Assembly (NCBI RefSeq): GCF_947490415.1
Contig: NZ_CANLGX010000004.1
Location: forward strand, 372,001 to 436,000
Direction: 5' to 3'
DNA length: 64,000 bases
Source of the DNA: an uncultured Eudoraea sp.
Lineage (GTDB): Bacteria; Bacteroidota; Bacteroidia; Flavobacteriales; Flavobacteriaceae
The position numbers and the translations under genes were made by a program. This document shows positions 9,393-19,488 of the stretch, in pieces. Under the pieces are notes generated by a model that made no database searches, was not told the origin of the DNA, and saw nothing but the letters and a program-made list of their open reading frames with translations. Each line of letters begins with the position of its first letter. Within the stretch, counting starts at the first letter, position 1.

Positions 9393-10441
9393 CATTGAGT
9401 ACGGAAAAAAATAAAGGTACAAAAGGAGTACGCCAGGTAAAAAAACACCGCAAAAAGAAACTCTCTGTTGAGGATCTTACCCGTGGGGTCCTAAATGGAG
9501 ACAAAGCCATTTTGGCAAGGGCTATAACTTTAGTTGAAAGCACCAAAAACGAAGACTTAAAGAAAGCTTATACTTTAGTTGAGAATTGCCTTTTAAAGAA
9601 ATCCAATAGTATTAGAATTGGTATAACTGGTGTACCTGGGGTTGGTAAGAGCACCTTCATTGAAATCTTCGGTAAAACCCTAACAAGCCTTGGCAAGAAA
9701 GTTGCCGTATTAGCTGTAGATCCGACTAGTACTCTTAGTAAAGGAAGTATCCTTGGTGATAAAACGCGTATGCAGGAGCTGGTTAAAGATCCTAACGCTT
9801 TTATACGACCTTCACCTTCGGGTGAATCTCTAGGAGGAGTGGCCCGTAAGACCCGAGAATCAGTTATCTTATGCGAAGCCGCCGGTTTTGATGTGGTTTT
9901 AATAGAAACTGTTGGGGTTGGACAAAGTGAAACTGCAGTACACAGTATGGTTGATTTCTTCTTGCTATTGAAGTTAGCCGGTGCAGGAGATGAACTTCAG
10001 GGAATAAAAAGAGGCATCATGGAAATGGCAGATGCGATTGTCATAAACAAAGCGGAAGGCGATAATCTAAAAAAAGCGCAACTAGCGAAAGTACAATTTG
10101 AAAGAGCATTACAGCTCTATCCTCCCAAAGAAAATGGATGGACCCCTCAAGTAAGCACTTGTTCAGCTGTTGAGAATAAAGGGATAATTGAAATATGGGA
10201 GATGATTGTGCAATTTTTGAATACCACAAAAGACAATGGGTATTTTGCAAAGAACAGGCAAAAACAGAATAAATACTGGCTCTTGCAAGCTATAGATGAA
10301 CTTTTAAAGCAACACTTCTTCCAAACGTCTACTGTTAAAGAGCATCTGGAAACTATGATATTGAAGGTTTCAAAAGATAAAATCTCCCCTTTTAGGGCTG
10401 CCGAAGTACTAATGGCCCGGTATAGGAAAGAACTTAAATAA
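9353..10441 (+). CDS. meaB: MeaB/ArgK-type P-loop GTPase (methylmalonyl-CoA mutase associated); true start may lie downstream
   Basis: GITGVPGVGKSTFIEIFG; VLAVDPTSTLSKGSILGDKTRM; FDVVLIETVGVGQSE. Confidence 0.93.
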   Translation: MGQNQNPGTNYQLTLSTEKNKGTKGVRQVKKHRKKKLSVEDLTRGVLNGDKAILARAITLVESTKNEDLKKAYTLVENCLLKKSNSIRIGITGVPGVGKSTFIEIFGKTLTSLGKKVAVLAVDPTSTLSKGSILGDKTRMQELVKDPNAFIRPSPSGESLGGVARKTRESVILCEAAGFDVVLIETVGVGQSETAVHSMVDFFLLLKLAGAGDELQGIKRGIMEMADAIVINKAEGDNLKKAQLAKVQFERALQLYPPKENGWTPQVSTCSAVENKGIIEIWEMIVQFLNTTKDNGYFAKNRQKQNKYWLLQAIDELLKQHFFQTSTVKEHLETMILKVSKDKISPFRAAEVLMARYRKELK

Positions 10442-10452
10442 AAAGTATAAAT

Positions 10453-11430
10453 TTGTCCCAACATTTATCCACCACAATGAAGCCGGTTACTCTCTCTCTT
10501 TTATCTATTGTTATTCCAATCTATAATGAAGAAGAAAATGTAGAACTTCTTACATCTAAAATTAATGAGAGTCTGCAGGGTTATTTCTATCAGATTATAT
10601 ATGTGGATGATTTTTCTACAGACCTTAGCCGTAAAAAGGTAAAAGAGATGAAAGATCCTAACGTTCATCTCATAGCTTTAAAAAAGAACTATGGCCAAAG
10701 TTTGGCTTTGGCTGCAGGCATTGATTATGCCAAAGGGGAATATATTATTACCATGGACGGTGACCTGCAAAATGACCCTCAGGATATACCTAAAATGTTG
10801 GAATATGCAGTGAGCGGGGAATATGATGTTGTTACAGGAATCCGGCAAAAAAGAAAGGATTCCTTGGTTAAGAAAATTCCATCCAAGATCGCTAATTTCA
10901 TGGTTAGACGCGTCACTAAGTTAGACATCAAAGACAACGGATGCGCTCTAAAGGTATTTACCAGGGATATTGCCAAAGATTTGAACCTTTATGGTGAAAT
11001 GCATCGCTTTATCACCTTACTGGCACATTTAGAAGGTGCTCAGATAAAACAGGTGCCTGTGCAACACCATGCGAGAAATGCCGGGGTATCCAAGTATGGA
11101 TTGGAACGTGTTTTTAAAGTAGTTGCCGATATGATGTTGCTTCTTTTTATAAGAAAATATTTCCAACGACCCATTCATTTATTTGGTATTCTTGGAGTAT
11201 TGCTAATTATATTGGGAATTTTCATTAATATCTATTTGCTTATCATAAAAGTAGGTTTCGGACAGGATATAGGAACCAGGCCCCTGCTCATCTTTGGAAT
11301 GATGTTCATATTAGCCGGGATTCAGCTATTTACCATAGGCATAGTTATGGAACTCCTCATTCGAACGTATTACGAATCGCAAAATAAAAGGCCCTACAGA
11401 ATTAAAAGTATATCCATAGGTGGCCAATAA
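10453..11430 (+). CDS. Glycosyltransferase family 2 (dolichol-phosphate mannosyltransferase-like) with two C-terminal TM segments; ATG at 10477 is a likelier start
   Basis: LSIVIPIYNEEENVELL; YVDDFSTD; GEYIITMDGDLQNDPQDIP. Confidence 0.92.
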   Translation: MSQHLSTTMKPVTLSLLSIVIPIYNEEENVELLTSKINESLQGYFYQIIYVDDFSTDLSRKKVKEMKDPNVHLIALKKNYGQSLALAAGIDYAKGEYIITMDGDLQNDPQDIPKMLEYAVSGEYDVVTGIRQKRKDSLVKKIPSKIANFMVRRVTKLDIKDNGCALKVFTRDIAKDLNLYGEMHRFITLLAHLEGAQIKQVPVQHHARNAGVSKYGLERVFKVVADMMLLLFIRKYFQRPIHLFGILGVLLIILGIFINIYLLIIKVGFGQDIGTRPLLIFGMMFILAGIQLFTIGIVMELLIRTYYESQNKRPYRIKSISIGGQ

Positions 11431-12286
11431 TCGTAAAAAAGGGATTACCCTCCTTAAAATCCTTTTTAGCTTTGTTCTGCTGTATTTTGTTTTTACCAAA
11501 ATTCAATTCAAAGAGGTTTGGGATATTCTTAAGGGAAGTAATTTAGGGTACCTGTTTATAGCGCTCTTATTTTTTATCTTATCCAAGGTTTTATCAGCCT
11601 TTCGCCTAAACTTGTATATTCATCAAATCAATATATTTCTTACTCAATTAAGCAATTTAAAACTATACCTTCTTGGCATGTTTTATAACTTGTTTTTACC
11701 AGGTGGAATTGGGGGAGACGCCTATAAAGGGTATGTATTAAAGAGAAAATATGAGGTAAAGACTAAGAGCGTTGTATCTATTCTTGTTTTAGATCGGCTT
11801 AATGGACTTTTGCTAATCTTTGTGATCAGCTGTATGCTCGCACTTTTTTTAGATGAAGGCCGTTTACAGCCCTATAAACTCCTTTTTGGAATTGCTATTG
11901 GGCTTAGTATTCTTATTTTTTGGCTTTTTAATAAAAGGTTTTTTTCATTCGTTTATCCTGTTTTCTGGAAATCTTTGGGGTATTCGGCTTTGGTCCAACT
12001 AGCTCAATTGGTAAGTGTTTTATTTATTTTACAGGCTTTAGATGTTCAAGGCGATAACATTGCCTATTTATTTATTTTCCTAATATCGTCTATTGTTTCT
12101 GTTTTACCACTGACAATAGGCGGAATAGGTAGCAGGGAAGTTGTTTTCTACTACGGAGCACTTTGGTTGGGATTAGGTGAGAATACCTCAGTAAGTATTA
12201 GCATGCTGTTTTTTCTAATAACCGCCGTAGTTTCCCTATTCGGAATCGCCTACCATTTCAGAAAACCCGAATTAAAAGAAATATAG
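11420..12286 (+). CDS. Lysylphosphatidylglycerol synthase TM-like (UPF0104/flippase-like) membrane protein
   Basis: Multi-TM; GMFYNLFLPGGIGGDAYKGYVLKRKY; LPLTIGGIGSREVVFYYGA. Confidence 0.85.
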   Translation: MANNRKKGITLLKILFSFVLLYFVFTKIQFKEVWDILKGSNLGYLFIALLFFILSKVLSAFRLNLYIHQINIFLTQLSNLKLYLLGMFYNLFLPGGIGGDAYKGYVLKRKYEVKTKSVVSILVLDRLNGLLLIFVISCMLALFLDEGRLQPYKLLFGIAIGLSILIFWLFNKRFFSFVYPVFWKSLGYSALVQLAQLVSVLFILQALDVQGDNIAYLFIFLISSIVSVLPLTIGGIGSREVVFYYGALWLGLGENTSVSISMLFFLITAVVSLFGIAYHFRKPELKEI

Positions 12287-12299
12287 CCTAAAGTCATTT

Positions 12300-13958
12300 T
12301 TAGTTTAGGCGAACCAAGTGCATTTTGTTTAGCACTTTTTCCCTGCTGGCAGGATTTAAAAATTTTGGTTGTAAACGTGTTATCCTGAATTGATCTGCAG
12401 TAAAATGCCTGTCCCAATGTATACCGGTTTCTTTTAGTTTTTTAAGATCGTCATCTGTGCCATAAACCCAAATAGCACCAATATCGGGTAAATTTGCGAT
12501 CTCAGTAATTTTAACTGGATGTTGGTTGTAAAAATCCAGGGCCCATGAAGGCCCAGCGGTAATTTTGTATATCTGATCAGGCGGAATGTCATTTTCAGCA
12601 ACTATACCTGACATAGTAGAGCCTGCCTGATACTTTAATAAAGATGGATAAAAATGTAAATTCAAAACGGCATTTAGAAGAAGAGAGCTGTATAGCGCTA
12701 TAGTTATTAATCGAAGTCCTTTTTCCTGCTGCTTCAAACAGAAATATCCTATGAGAACAACAGCGAATACTAATAAAACATAGGCATACCAGCTTGAAAT
12801 TTTAAAAACAAAAAAACATATCAGAATCGTTGTAGTTACCACCAGACCTAGAATAAAATATTGAAGTCCAAGAAATACTTTAATCTTTTTTACTTTTGAA
12901 GAATTTATTAAGTCTTGCATAAAGGAAGCTGAAAGTACCGCGAACAAAGGAATCATTATATTTAAGTAATGTGGTAATTTAAATTGCGCAAAACTTATTA
13001 TTAAAAAAATTAATGTAATACCCCCTATTGTAAGAAACTCAAGGTCCGAATCTCTCCTGAATCTAGTATTAAAAAATACCTTGACCTTTGTCCAATACGC
13101 TGCAAGACCAATAAGAGTCCAGGGAAGAAATACCCATAAAAAAGTATGGAAAAAGAAAAAATAATCACTGCTGTTCTTTCCTACCCCTTCTCCGCTTAAT
13201 CGTTCAAAACTTTGCTCCCACAGAATAAAGAGTATACCGCTTCTGTGATCTTTGCCTCGGATTATTTTCTCCGGATGCAGATCAAATTGCAGGTAATAGG
13301 CATAAAGTATAGGTGAAATAGTTAATCCAAAAACGGCCAATGCCACTAATACCTTCCAACTGAACAGCAATTTCCATTTATTGCTATAACCTAAATGGCA
13401 AAGTATTGGAAGACCTATAACTAATAGTGCAATTTGCCCTTTCGTTGAAAAAGCAATTCCGGCGCCAAACGCACCCAGAAGTAAATGCCTCAGGGAGTTT
13501 TTTTCTATATAAGCTGCCAGTTGCCAAATGGCAAAAGCGGTAAATCCGGTAAGAACAGCATCAGTTCGTACGTCAATATTAGACAGCATGATCGTTTGTG
13601 CTGTCATAAAAATAAGTGAGGCCATTTTACCTACTTCCTTGTTATACAACACCTTACCTAATCCATAGCAGCTATATGCACCTAACAAAGTTGCTAAAAT
13701 GCCGGGGATTCTATAGGCCCAATCATAAAGACCGAAAATTTTAAAAGCAATGGCTGCCAGCCAATAGTGCATATGAGGTTTATCTAAATACTCCTCCGGA
13801 CCTTTAAACAAATTTATAAAGTCATTTTCCTGTACCATTCGCATTGCCATAACAGCAAACTGAGCGGAATCATATTCAAAAAGTGTTACGAACATTCCCG
13901 CCAGATATACCAGGATAGTAAGCAAGAGAAAAAACCAATACTTCGTATTTGAGATCAT
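12300..13958 (-). CDS. ArnT-like glycosyltransferase family 39 membrane protein
   Basis: Multi-TM; DSAQFAVMAMRMVQENDF..DKPHMHYWLAAIAFKIFG; IDVRTDAVLTGFTAFA. Confidence 0.88.
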   Translation of the reverse strand: MISNTKYWFFLLLTILVYLAGMFVTLFEYDSAQFAVMAMRMVQENDFINLFKGPEEYLDKPHMHYWLAAIAFKIFGLYDWAYRIPGILATLLGAYSCYGLGKVLYNKEVGKMASLIFMTAQTIMLSNIDVRTDAVLTGFTAFAIWQLAAYIEKNSLRHLLLGAFGAGIAFSTKGQIALLVIGLPILCHLGYSNKWKLLFSWKVLVALAVFGLTISPILYAYYLQFDLHPEKIIRGKDHRSGILFILWEQSFERLSGEGVGKNSSDYFFFFHTFLWVFLPWTLIGLAAYWTKVKVFFNTRFRRDSDLEFLTIGGITLIFLIISFAQFKLPHYLNIMIPLFAVLSASFMQDLINSSKVKKIKVFLGLQYFILGLVVTTTILICFFVFKISSWYAYVLLVFAVVLIGYFCLKQQEKGLRLITIALYSSLLLNAVLNLHFYPSLLKYQAGSTMSGIVAENDIPPDQIYKITAGPSWALDFYNQHPVKITEIANLPDIGAIWVYGTDDDLKKLKETGIHWDRHFTADQFRITRLQPKFLNPASREKVLNKMHLVRLN

Positions 13959-14524
13959 ATACGATATTTGTGAATTGCAAAGATATATAACTTAGCAAAT
14001 AGCCAACCAAAGAGTGCTCCTACAGCCATTCCTGTAATAATATCTAATGGAAAATGAACTCCGATATATATTCTACTATAAGAAACAAAAGCGGCCCAAA
14101 CAATTAAAAAGACACCAACATATTTGTAGGTAGTATTAAAAAGAAAAGTAAAGAATAAAGCCAGTGCAGAAGTATTGGCGGCGTGAGCAGAAAAATAACC
14201 GAATTTTCCTCCGCAATAGTCTTTTACCAGACGCATCAATTGGTTAACGTCCGGGTCATAGCAGGGCCGTAAGCGTTGAACACCATATTTAAAAAAATTG
14301 GATAATTGATCCGTAGCGGTAATCAATAAAACCACGCTGATAACAAGAAAAATCATCTTTTTAGCTCCATATTGCTTAAATGAAAGTACTAGCAATAAAA
14401 AATATAAGGGAATGGCGCTCCACTTATTGGTAAGAAACATCCAAAAACCATCCCATTCAGAAGTTCCCAGGTTATTGAGAAAAAGGAATACTTCCTTGTC
14501 GAGATGTACTAATTCTTCTAACAT
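13955..14524 (-). CDS. PAP2 family phosphatase
   Basis: KYGVQRLRPCYDP..., GYFSAHAANTSAL, SRIYIGVHFPLDIITG. Confidence 0.92.
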   Translation of the reverse strand: MLEELVHLDKEVFLFLNNLGTSEWDGFWMFLTNKWSAIPLYFLLLVLSFKQYGAKKMIFLVISVVLLITATDQLSNFFKYGVQRLRPCYDPDVNQLMRLVKDYCGGKFGYFSAHAANTSALALFFTFLFNTTYKYVGVFLIVWAAFVSYSRIYIGVHFPLDIITGMAVGALFGWLFAKLYIFAIHKYRI

Positions 14525-14525
14525 C

Positions 14526-14753
14526 TTAATCTTCGTATCTCGCTATTTCCCTATCATAAAATGCCGTAGCCGCTTCAATTAATTTTTCTGCTTCATCAGA
14601 CAACTCTTTTTCATCTTCAGCAGTGAAATCCTCAAGCCATTCTACCTCGTCATTTTCAAGGTTTAAAATAAACCTTGGATATTCGGTGTGTACAACAAAT
14701 ATCGCGGTAGGGTAATCTGTATTATCGCCAAGTAAAAATTTTGGAAATTGCAT
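14526..14753 (-). CDS. Small acidic conserved hypothetical protein
   Basis: ORF adjoining the PAP2 gene on the same strand. Confidence 0.6.
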   Translation of the reverse strand: MQFPKFLLGDNTDYPTAIFVVHTEYPRFILNLENDEVEWLEDFTAEDEKELSDEAEKLIEAATAFYDREIARYED

Positions 14754-14830
14754 AGATCAATTTGTTTTTTAATTTATCTGGTAACAAAATTTATCAATGA
14801 TTTGCATAAATATAGAAATAAGTAAAGGTC

Positions 14831-16198
14831 CTAAGAATTTATAAGTTTTTTGGTCATTTTGTTAAATCGAATATACAACATAATTGCCGATGCCGTCAAG
14901 CCCGCCAGCAAACCTATCCATATGCCTGTACTCTTCAATTCTGTATGTAAACCCAGGTAATAGCATATAGGAAAGCCTATCAGCCAATAAGCAATAAGAG
15001 TAATAAAAGTTGGGACCTTTACATCCTGTAAACCCCTTAAAGCACCAAGAATAACCACCTGAAAACCATCTGAAATCTGGAAAAATGCCGCTACTAGAAG
15101 TAATTGTGAGACCAGAAGAATTACTTCCAAATTATCTGCCTGGTTTATTGGGTCGTTAACATCCAGGTAAATGGTAGGAAACCAATGGCGTCCTAAAAGG
15201 AAAAGTATGGCAAAGACAATCTCAATAATAAACGTAAGGAGAAAAATAGACTGAGCAATTCGTCTTAAATCTGTAAAATTTTTAAGCCCTTTCTGATTTC
15301 CAACACGAATCATTGCCGCAACTCCTAATCCCATGCCAAACATGAATGTCATGCTGCTCAGATTTAAGGCTATCTGATTAGCGGCTTGTGGATTTTTGCC
15401 TAAAACGCCACTCAGCCAGATGGCCGCTGTGAATATGGCTACTTCGAAAAACATTTGTAAAGCCGATGGAAATCCAAGATTGATAATCTTGTGAATTACC
15501 TTGTTTTCAATCTTTTTGAAGTTAAACCCTGTAACGTAATCGTGAAATTTTTTCTTCTTATCCAATAAATACCAAAGCATTATCAACATAATTATTCGTG
15601 CAGCTAATGTACCAATGGCAGCACCTATAATTCCGAGTTTTGGAAAACCTAACGCACCAAAAATCAGCAGGTAATTAAGGACGATATTAACCACATTAGC
15701 TACTATAGTGGCATACATTGGATATTTGGTTTGAGACAATCCTTCTGAAAATTGTTTATAGGCCTGAAACATAACCAGCGGAACCAATGAAAAAGCCACC
15801 AGATCTAAATAAGGGATAGACAACTCCACTACCTCAGGTGGTTGGTCCATTAAATAAAGTAAAGGTTTTCCCAATTGAATAAGGCCAAAAAGAACTAATC
15901 CAAGTATAGTACAAAGCATCAATCCGTGCTTTAAAGCACTTTTTCCCCCAGCCTTATTGCCAGCGCCATCAGCCTCAGCAACCAATGGGGTAATTGCCGT
16001 TGAAAATCCTATTCCCAAAGACATGGCTATAAAGACAAAACTATTTCCCAGAGAAACGGCGGCCAATTCCGCAGTACCCAATTGCCCTACCATTATATTA
16101 TCTGCGAAGGAAACAAAAGTATGCCCAAGCATTCCCAATATAACAGGCACGGCGAGCCTTATATTATATCTGAATTCCCTGGTATACTGTTGCAACAA
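14831..16198 (-). CDS. MATE family efflux transporter
   Basis: 12-TM; LAVPVILGMLGHTFVSFADNIMVGQLGTAELAAVSLGNS. Confidence 0.93.
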   Translation of the reverse strand: MLQQYTREFRYNIRLAVPVILGMLGHTFVSFADNIMVGQLGTAELAAVSLGNSFVFIAMSLGIGFSTAITPLVAEADGAGNKAGGKSALKHGLMLCTILGLVLFGLIQLGKPLLYLMDQPPEVVELSIPYLDLVAFSLVPLVMFQAYKQFSEGLSQTKYPMYATIVANVVNIVLNYLLIFGALGFPKLGIIGAAIGTLAARIIMLIMLWYLLDKKKKFHDYVTGFNFKKIENKVIHKIINLGFPSALQMFFEVAIFTAAIWLSGVLGKNPQAANQIALNLSSMTFMFGMGLGVAAMIRVGNQKGLKNFTDLRRIAQSIFLLTFIIEIVFAILFLLGRHWFPTIYLDVNDPINQADNLEVILLVSQLLLVAAFFQISDGFQVVILGALRGLQDVKVPTFITLIAYWLIGFPICYYLGLHTELKSTGIWIGLLAGLTASAIMLYIRFNKMTKKLINS

Positions 16199-16344
16199 AA
16201 CTGGCTGTTTTTTGAAGCAGCAAAGATAGGGTTTAGGATTGGTTTAATTAGAGTATGGCAGAACCTCCTATCGCCCCGTTTCAAGAGTAAGTGACTCAAT
16301 ATCATGAGAGGTAGAAATTTATAAAATGTTGCTCTCGGTAAGGC

Positions 16345-17145
16345 CTATATTTTCTTAGCCTCCTCCCAAAAGACATCCATCTCTGCCAGTGACATATCTT
16401 TTAGTGTTCTTTTCTGTTCTTTAGCCTTGCTCTCCAGATATTGAAAACGTTTAATAAATTTCTTATTGGTTCTTTCCAGGGCATTTTCCGGGTTAACATC
16501 CAGGAATCTGGCATAATTCACTATGGAGAAAAGCACATCTCCAAATTCAGCTTCCAATTTATCTCTGTTCCCTGCATCCACTTCTTCCTGCAATTCTGAT
16601 AATTCTTCTTTAACCTTTTCAAAAACTTGCTCTGGTCGTTCCCAATCAAATCCAACGCCAGCAACTTTTTCCTGAATTCTATTGGCTTTAACCAATGCCG
16701 GAAGACTATTTGGAACCCCTTCAAGAACACTTTTTTTACCTTCCTTTAGTTTAATATTTTCCCAATTCCTTTTAACATCCTCTTCGCTGGTAACAGACAC
16801 ATCTCCGTAGATATGTGGGTGTCGGTTAATTAGTTTATCACAAATAGAATTAGCAACGTCGGCAATATCAAAACTATTGGTTTCGGATCCTATTCTTGCA
16901 TAAAAAACAATGTGTAACAAAAGATCTCCAAGCTCATTTTTCACTTCCTTAAGATCATTTTCCAGGATTGCATCACCCAATTCATAAGTCTCTTCAATGG
17001 TAAGATGCCGCAGTGTTTGAAGTGTCTGTTTTTTATCCCATGGACATTGCTCCCGGAGCTCATCCATTATAGTAAGTAAGCGATCAAAAGCCTTAAGTTG
17101 TAATTCTCTTTTATTCATAGAACGGGTATTTGGGTAAAAATACAA
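16345..17145 (-). CDS. mazG: Nucleoside triphosphate pyrophosphohydrolase MazG; start probably the internal Met (MNKRELQLK)
   Basis: LREQCPWDKKQTLQTLRHLTIEETYELGDAI; GDLLLHIVFYARI; EAEFGDVLFSIVNYARF. Confidence 0.93.
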   Translation of the reverse strand: MYFYPNTRSMNKRELQLKAFDRLLTIMDELREQCPWDKKQTLQTLRHLTIEETYELGDAILENDLKEVKNELGDLLLHIVFYARIGSETNSFDIADVANSICDKLINRHPHIYGDVSVTSEEDVKRNWENIKLKEGKKSVLEGVPNSLPALVKANRIQEKVAGVGFDWERPEQVFEKVKEELSELQEEVDAGNRDKLEAEFGDVLFSIVNYARFLDVNPENALERTNKKFIKRFQYLESKAKEQKRTLKDMSLAEMDVFWEEAKKI

Positions 17146-17222
17146 ATACCATTGATAAAGGTGTATGGAAAATTTAGACTAATTTAGAAGAATACAACTA
17201 CCTTAATTAAAACAAGAACATC

Positions 17223-18059
17223 ATGCAATCCAGAAGAGATTTTTTACTTCGATCCACTGCTTTTACTGCCGGATCATTACTTCTACCTTCCTTTACTTAT
17301 GCGCCAAATAAATCGCAAAATTTTGGAGTTCAATTGTATTCTTTTCGCAATGAAATGGCTAAGGATGCTATTGCTACATTAAAACAAATTGCCTCTCTAG
17401 GTTTCAAAGAGATTGAAACAGCCAGAAGTCAGAAAGGCCACTACTACGGTCTCGGCCCAGCGGAGATGAAATCTGTTTGTGATGACCTGGATATGAACCT
17501 AAAGAGCGGACACGTACATTTAGATGATAAGTGGCAGCAAACCATGGAAGAAGCAGTAGAATCGGGACAAGAGTATCTTATCTGCTCTTCAATGCCCAGT
17601 GAAGGACAGAATGTAGATAATTATAAGAAAGTGGCTGAAGAATTCAATAAGGCCGGTGAAGCATGTAAAAAATTGGGGCTTAAATTCGGTTATCACAATC
17701 ATGAATATGAATTTGAAACTGAAAATAACCAGGTTCTTTATGATGTTCTCCTCTCAAATACCGAAGGAGATCTTGTTCATATGGAATTAGATCTCGGATG
17801 GGTGGTTGTGGCCGGCAAGGACCCATTGGACTATTTTAAGAAATATCCGGGGAGATTTCCCTTATGGCACCTTAAGGATATGGACATGAATAAAAAAGAA
17901 AGCACAGAATTTGGCAAAGGCGGCCTGGATATCCCGTCTATGATGGCTCATAAAAAAGCTTCAGGTGTAAAACATATCTTCATAGAACAGGAAGAATATG
18001 CCAGCAATCCTTTGGAAAGCATGAAGCATAATATGGCCTATTTAAAAAACCTTTCATAG
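17223..18059 (+). CDS. Tat-signal sugar phosphate isomerase/epimerase (xylose isomerase-like TIM barrel)
   Basis: QSRRDFLLRS; GVQLYSFRNEMAKDAIATLKQIASLGFKEIE; YHNHEYEF; LWHLKDMD. Confidence 0.9.
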   Translation: MQSRRDFLLRSTAFTAGSLLLPSFTYAPNKSQNFGVQLYSFRNEMAKDAIATLKQIASLGFKEIETARSQKGHYYGLGPAEMKSVCDDLDMNLKSGHVHLDDKWQQTMEEAVESGQEYLICSSMPSEGQNVDNYKKVAEEFNKAGEACKKLGLKFGYHNHEYEFETENNQVLYDVLLSNTEGDLVHMELDLGWVVVAGKDPLDYFKKYPGRFPLWHLKDMDMNKKESTEFGKGGLDIPSMMAHKKASGVKHIFIEQEEYASNPLESMKHNMAYLKNLS

Positions 18060-18089
18060 AAATTAATGTAACAGGCCAATAAAATAGCG

Positions 18090-19448
18090 ATGTCCGAATC
18101 ATTAGATCCCTATTTACTATCCCAAGATAAAATAAAACATCCTCCTTCCACTTTCAGGGAACGTCTCAAATTTCTTGGACCCAGCTTTATACTTTCTGCT
18201 TCCATAGTAGGTTCTGGAGAATTAATAGCTACAACAACTCTTGGGGCAGAAGCCGGATTTATTACATTTTGGGTGATTATTGTTAGCTGTTTAGTGAAAG
18301 TAGCGGTCCAATTAGAATTTGGAAAACATACAATCCTGACTGGGGAAACCGCTATGCAGGCATTTAATAAGCTTCCGGGGCCTGTTTACGGCAAAGCCAG
18401 ATGGACAGTCTGGACGGTATTGGCTGTAATGATCATAAAACTAATGCAAGTTGGAGGTATTGTAGGGGGTGTGGCTATAATATTAAACATAGCCATTCCG
18501 GGAATTGGTGTTCCGGTCTTTTGTTTTGGAATTGCAATAATCGTTGCATTGATGATTTACAGGGGGTATTATTCTTTTATTGAAAAATTTTCCCTAAGCA
18601 TGATCGGGTTCTTCACAATTTTCACATTTGCTTCCCTTTATTTTCTAAAGTTTACACCCTATCAGATATCTATTGAAAGCATCTGGAGCGGGCTTCAATT
18701 TAATTTGCCGAAAGAAGCCGTAGCGGTTGCCATAGGGGCTTTTGGGATAACAGGTGTTGGTGGAGATGAAATAATACATTACAACTATTGGTGCCTTGAA
18801 AAAGGCTACGCGGCGTTTACAGGTAAGAATGACAATTCTGAAGAATGGAAGTCAAGGGCCGAGGGATGGTTAAAAGTTATGAAATTGGATGCGATTATTG
18901 CCATGTGTATATATACATCTGTGACTGCCGCTTTCTATTTACTTGGAGCGGCTGTGCTTCATGCTCAGGGTTTTGTGCCTGAAGGATATGCAATGGTAGA
19001 GACGCTGTCTGCCATGTATACTGAATCTTTAGGACCTTATGCAAAATCTGCGTTTCTTATAGGAGCGTTTATCACCTTATTCTCTACCCTTTTCGCTGCT
19101 TTGGCGGCATGGACCAGACAAATTACCGATATATTTGGGCAAATAGGATGGATCAGTTTTTCTAACTTTAAGCAACGCAAAAAAACAATTGCAGTCCTTG
19201 CATGGGTAATCCCTTTATTGTGGGCCTTACTTTTTGTATTCATTAAATTACCTGTTCTTATGGTGTTAACAGGCGGTATTGTTGGTTCATTCCTGCTTTT
19301 TCTGGTAGTTTTTGCAGTAATCCACTTTCGATACTTTAGAACACAACCGCTTTTCAAACACGGATTTTTTTATGATTTTGCGCTATGGATAAGTATATTG
19401 AGTATTCTAGGTGTTGGCATTTTGGGTATTATTAAATTATATAGCTGA
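18090..19448 (+). CDS. Nramp family divalent metal transporter
   Basis: LGPSFILSASIVGSGELIATTTLGAEAGFITFWVI; multi-TM. Confidence 0.88.
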   Translation: MSESLDPYLLSQDKIKHPPSTFRERLKFLGPSFILSASIVGSGELIATTTLGAEAGFITFWVIIVSCLVKVAVQLEFGKHTILTGETAMQAFNKLPGPVYGKARWTVWTVLAVMIIKLMQVGGIVGGVAIILNIAIPGIGVPVFCFGIAIIVALMIYRGYYSFIEKFSLSMIGFFTIFTFASLYFLKFTPYQISIESIWSGLQFNLPKEAVAVAIGAFGITGVGGDEIIHYNYWCLEKGYAAFTGKNDNSEEWKSRAEGWLKVMKLDAIIAMCIYTSVTAAFYLLGAAVLHAQGFVPEGYAMVETLSAMYTESLGPYAKSAFLIGAFITLFSTLFAALAAWTRQITDIFGQIGWISFSNFKQRKKTIAVLAWVIPLLWALLFVFIKLPVLMVLTGGIVGSFLLFLVVFAVIHFRYFRTQPLFKHGFFYDFALWISILSILGVGILGIIKLYS

Positions 19449-19488
19449 AACGCACCGGAAAAAATGAAGCAGTATAATAGCAAACTAA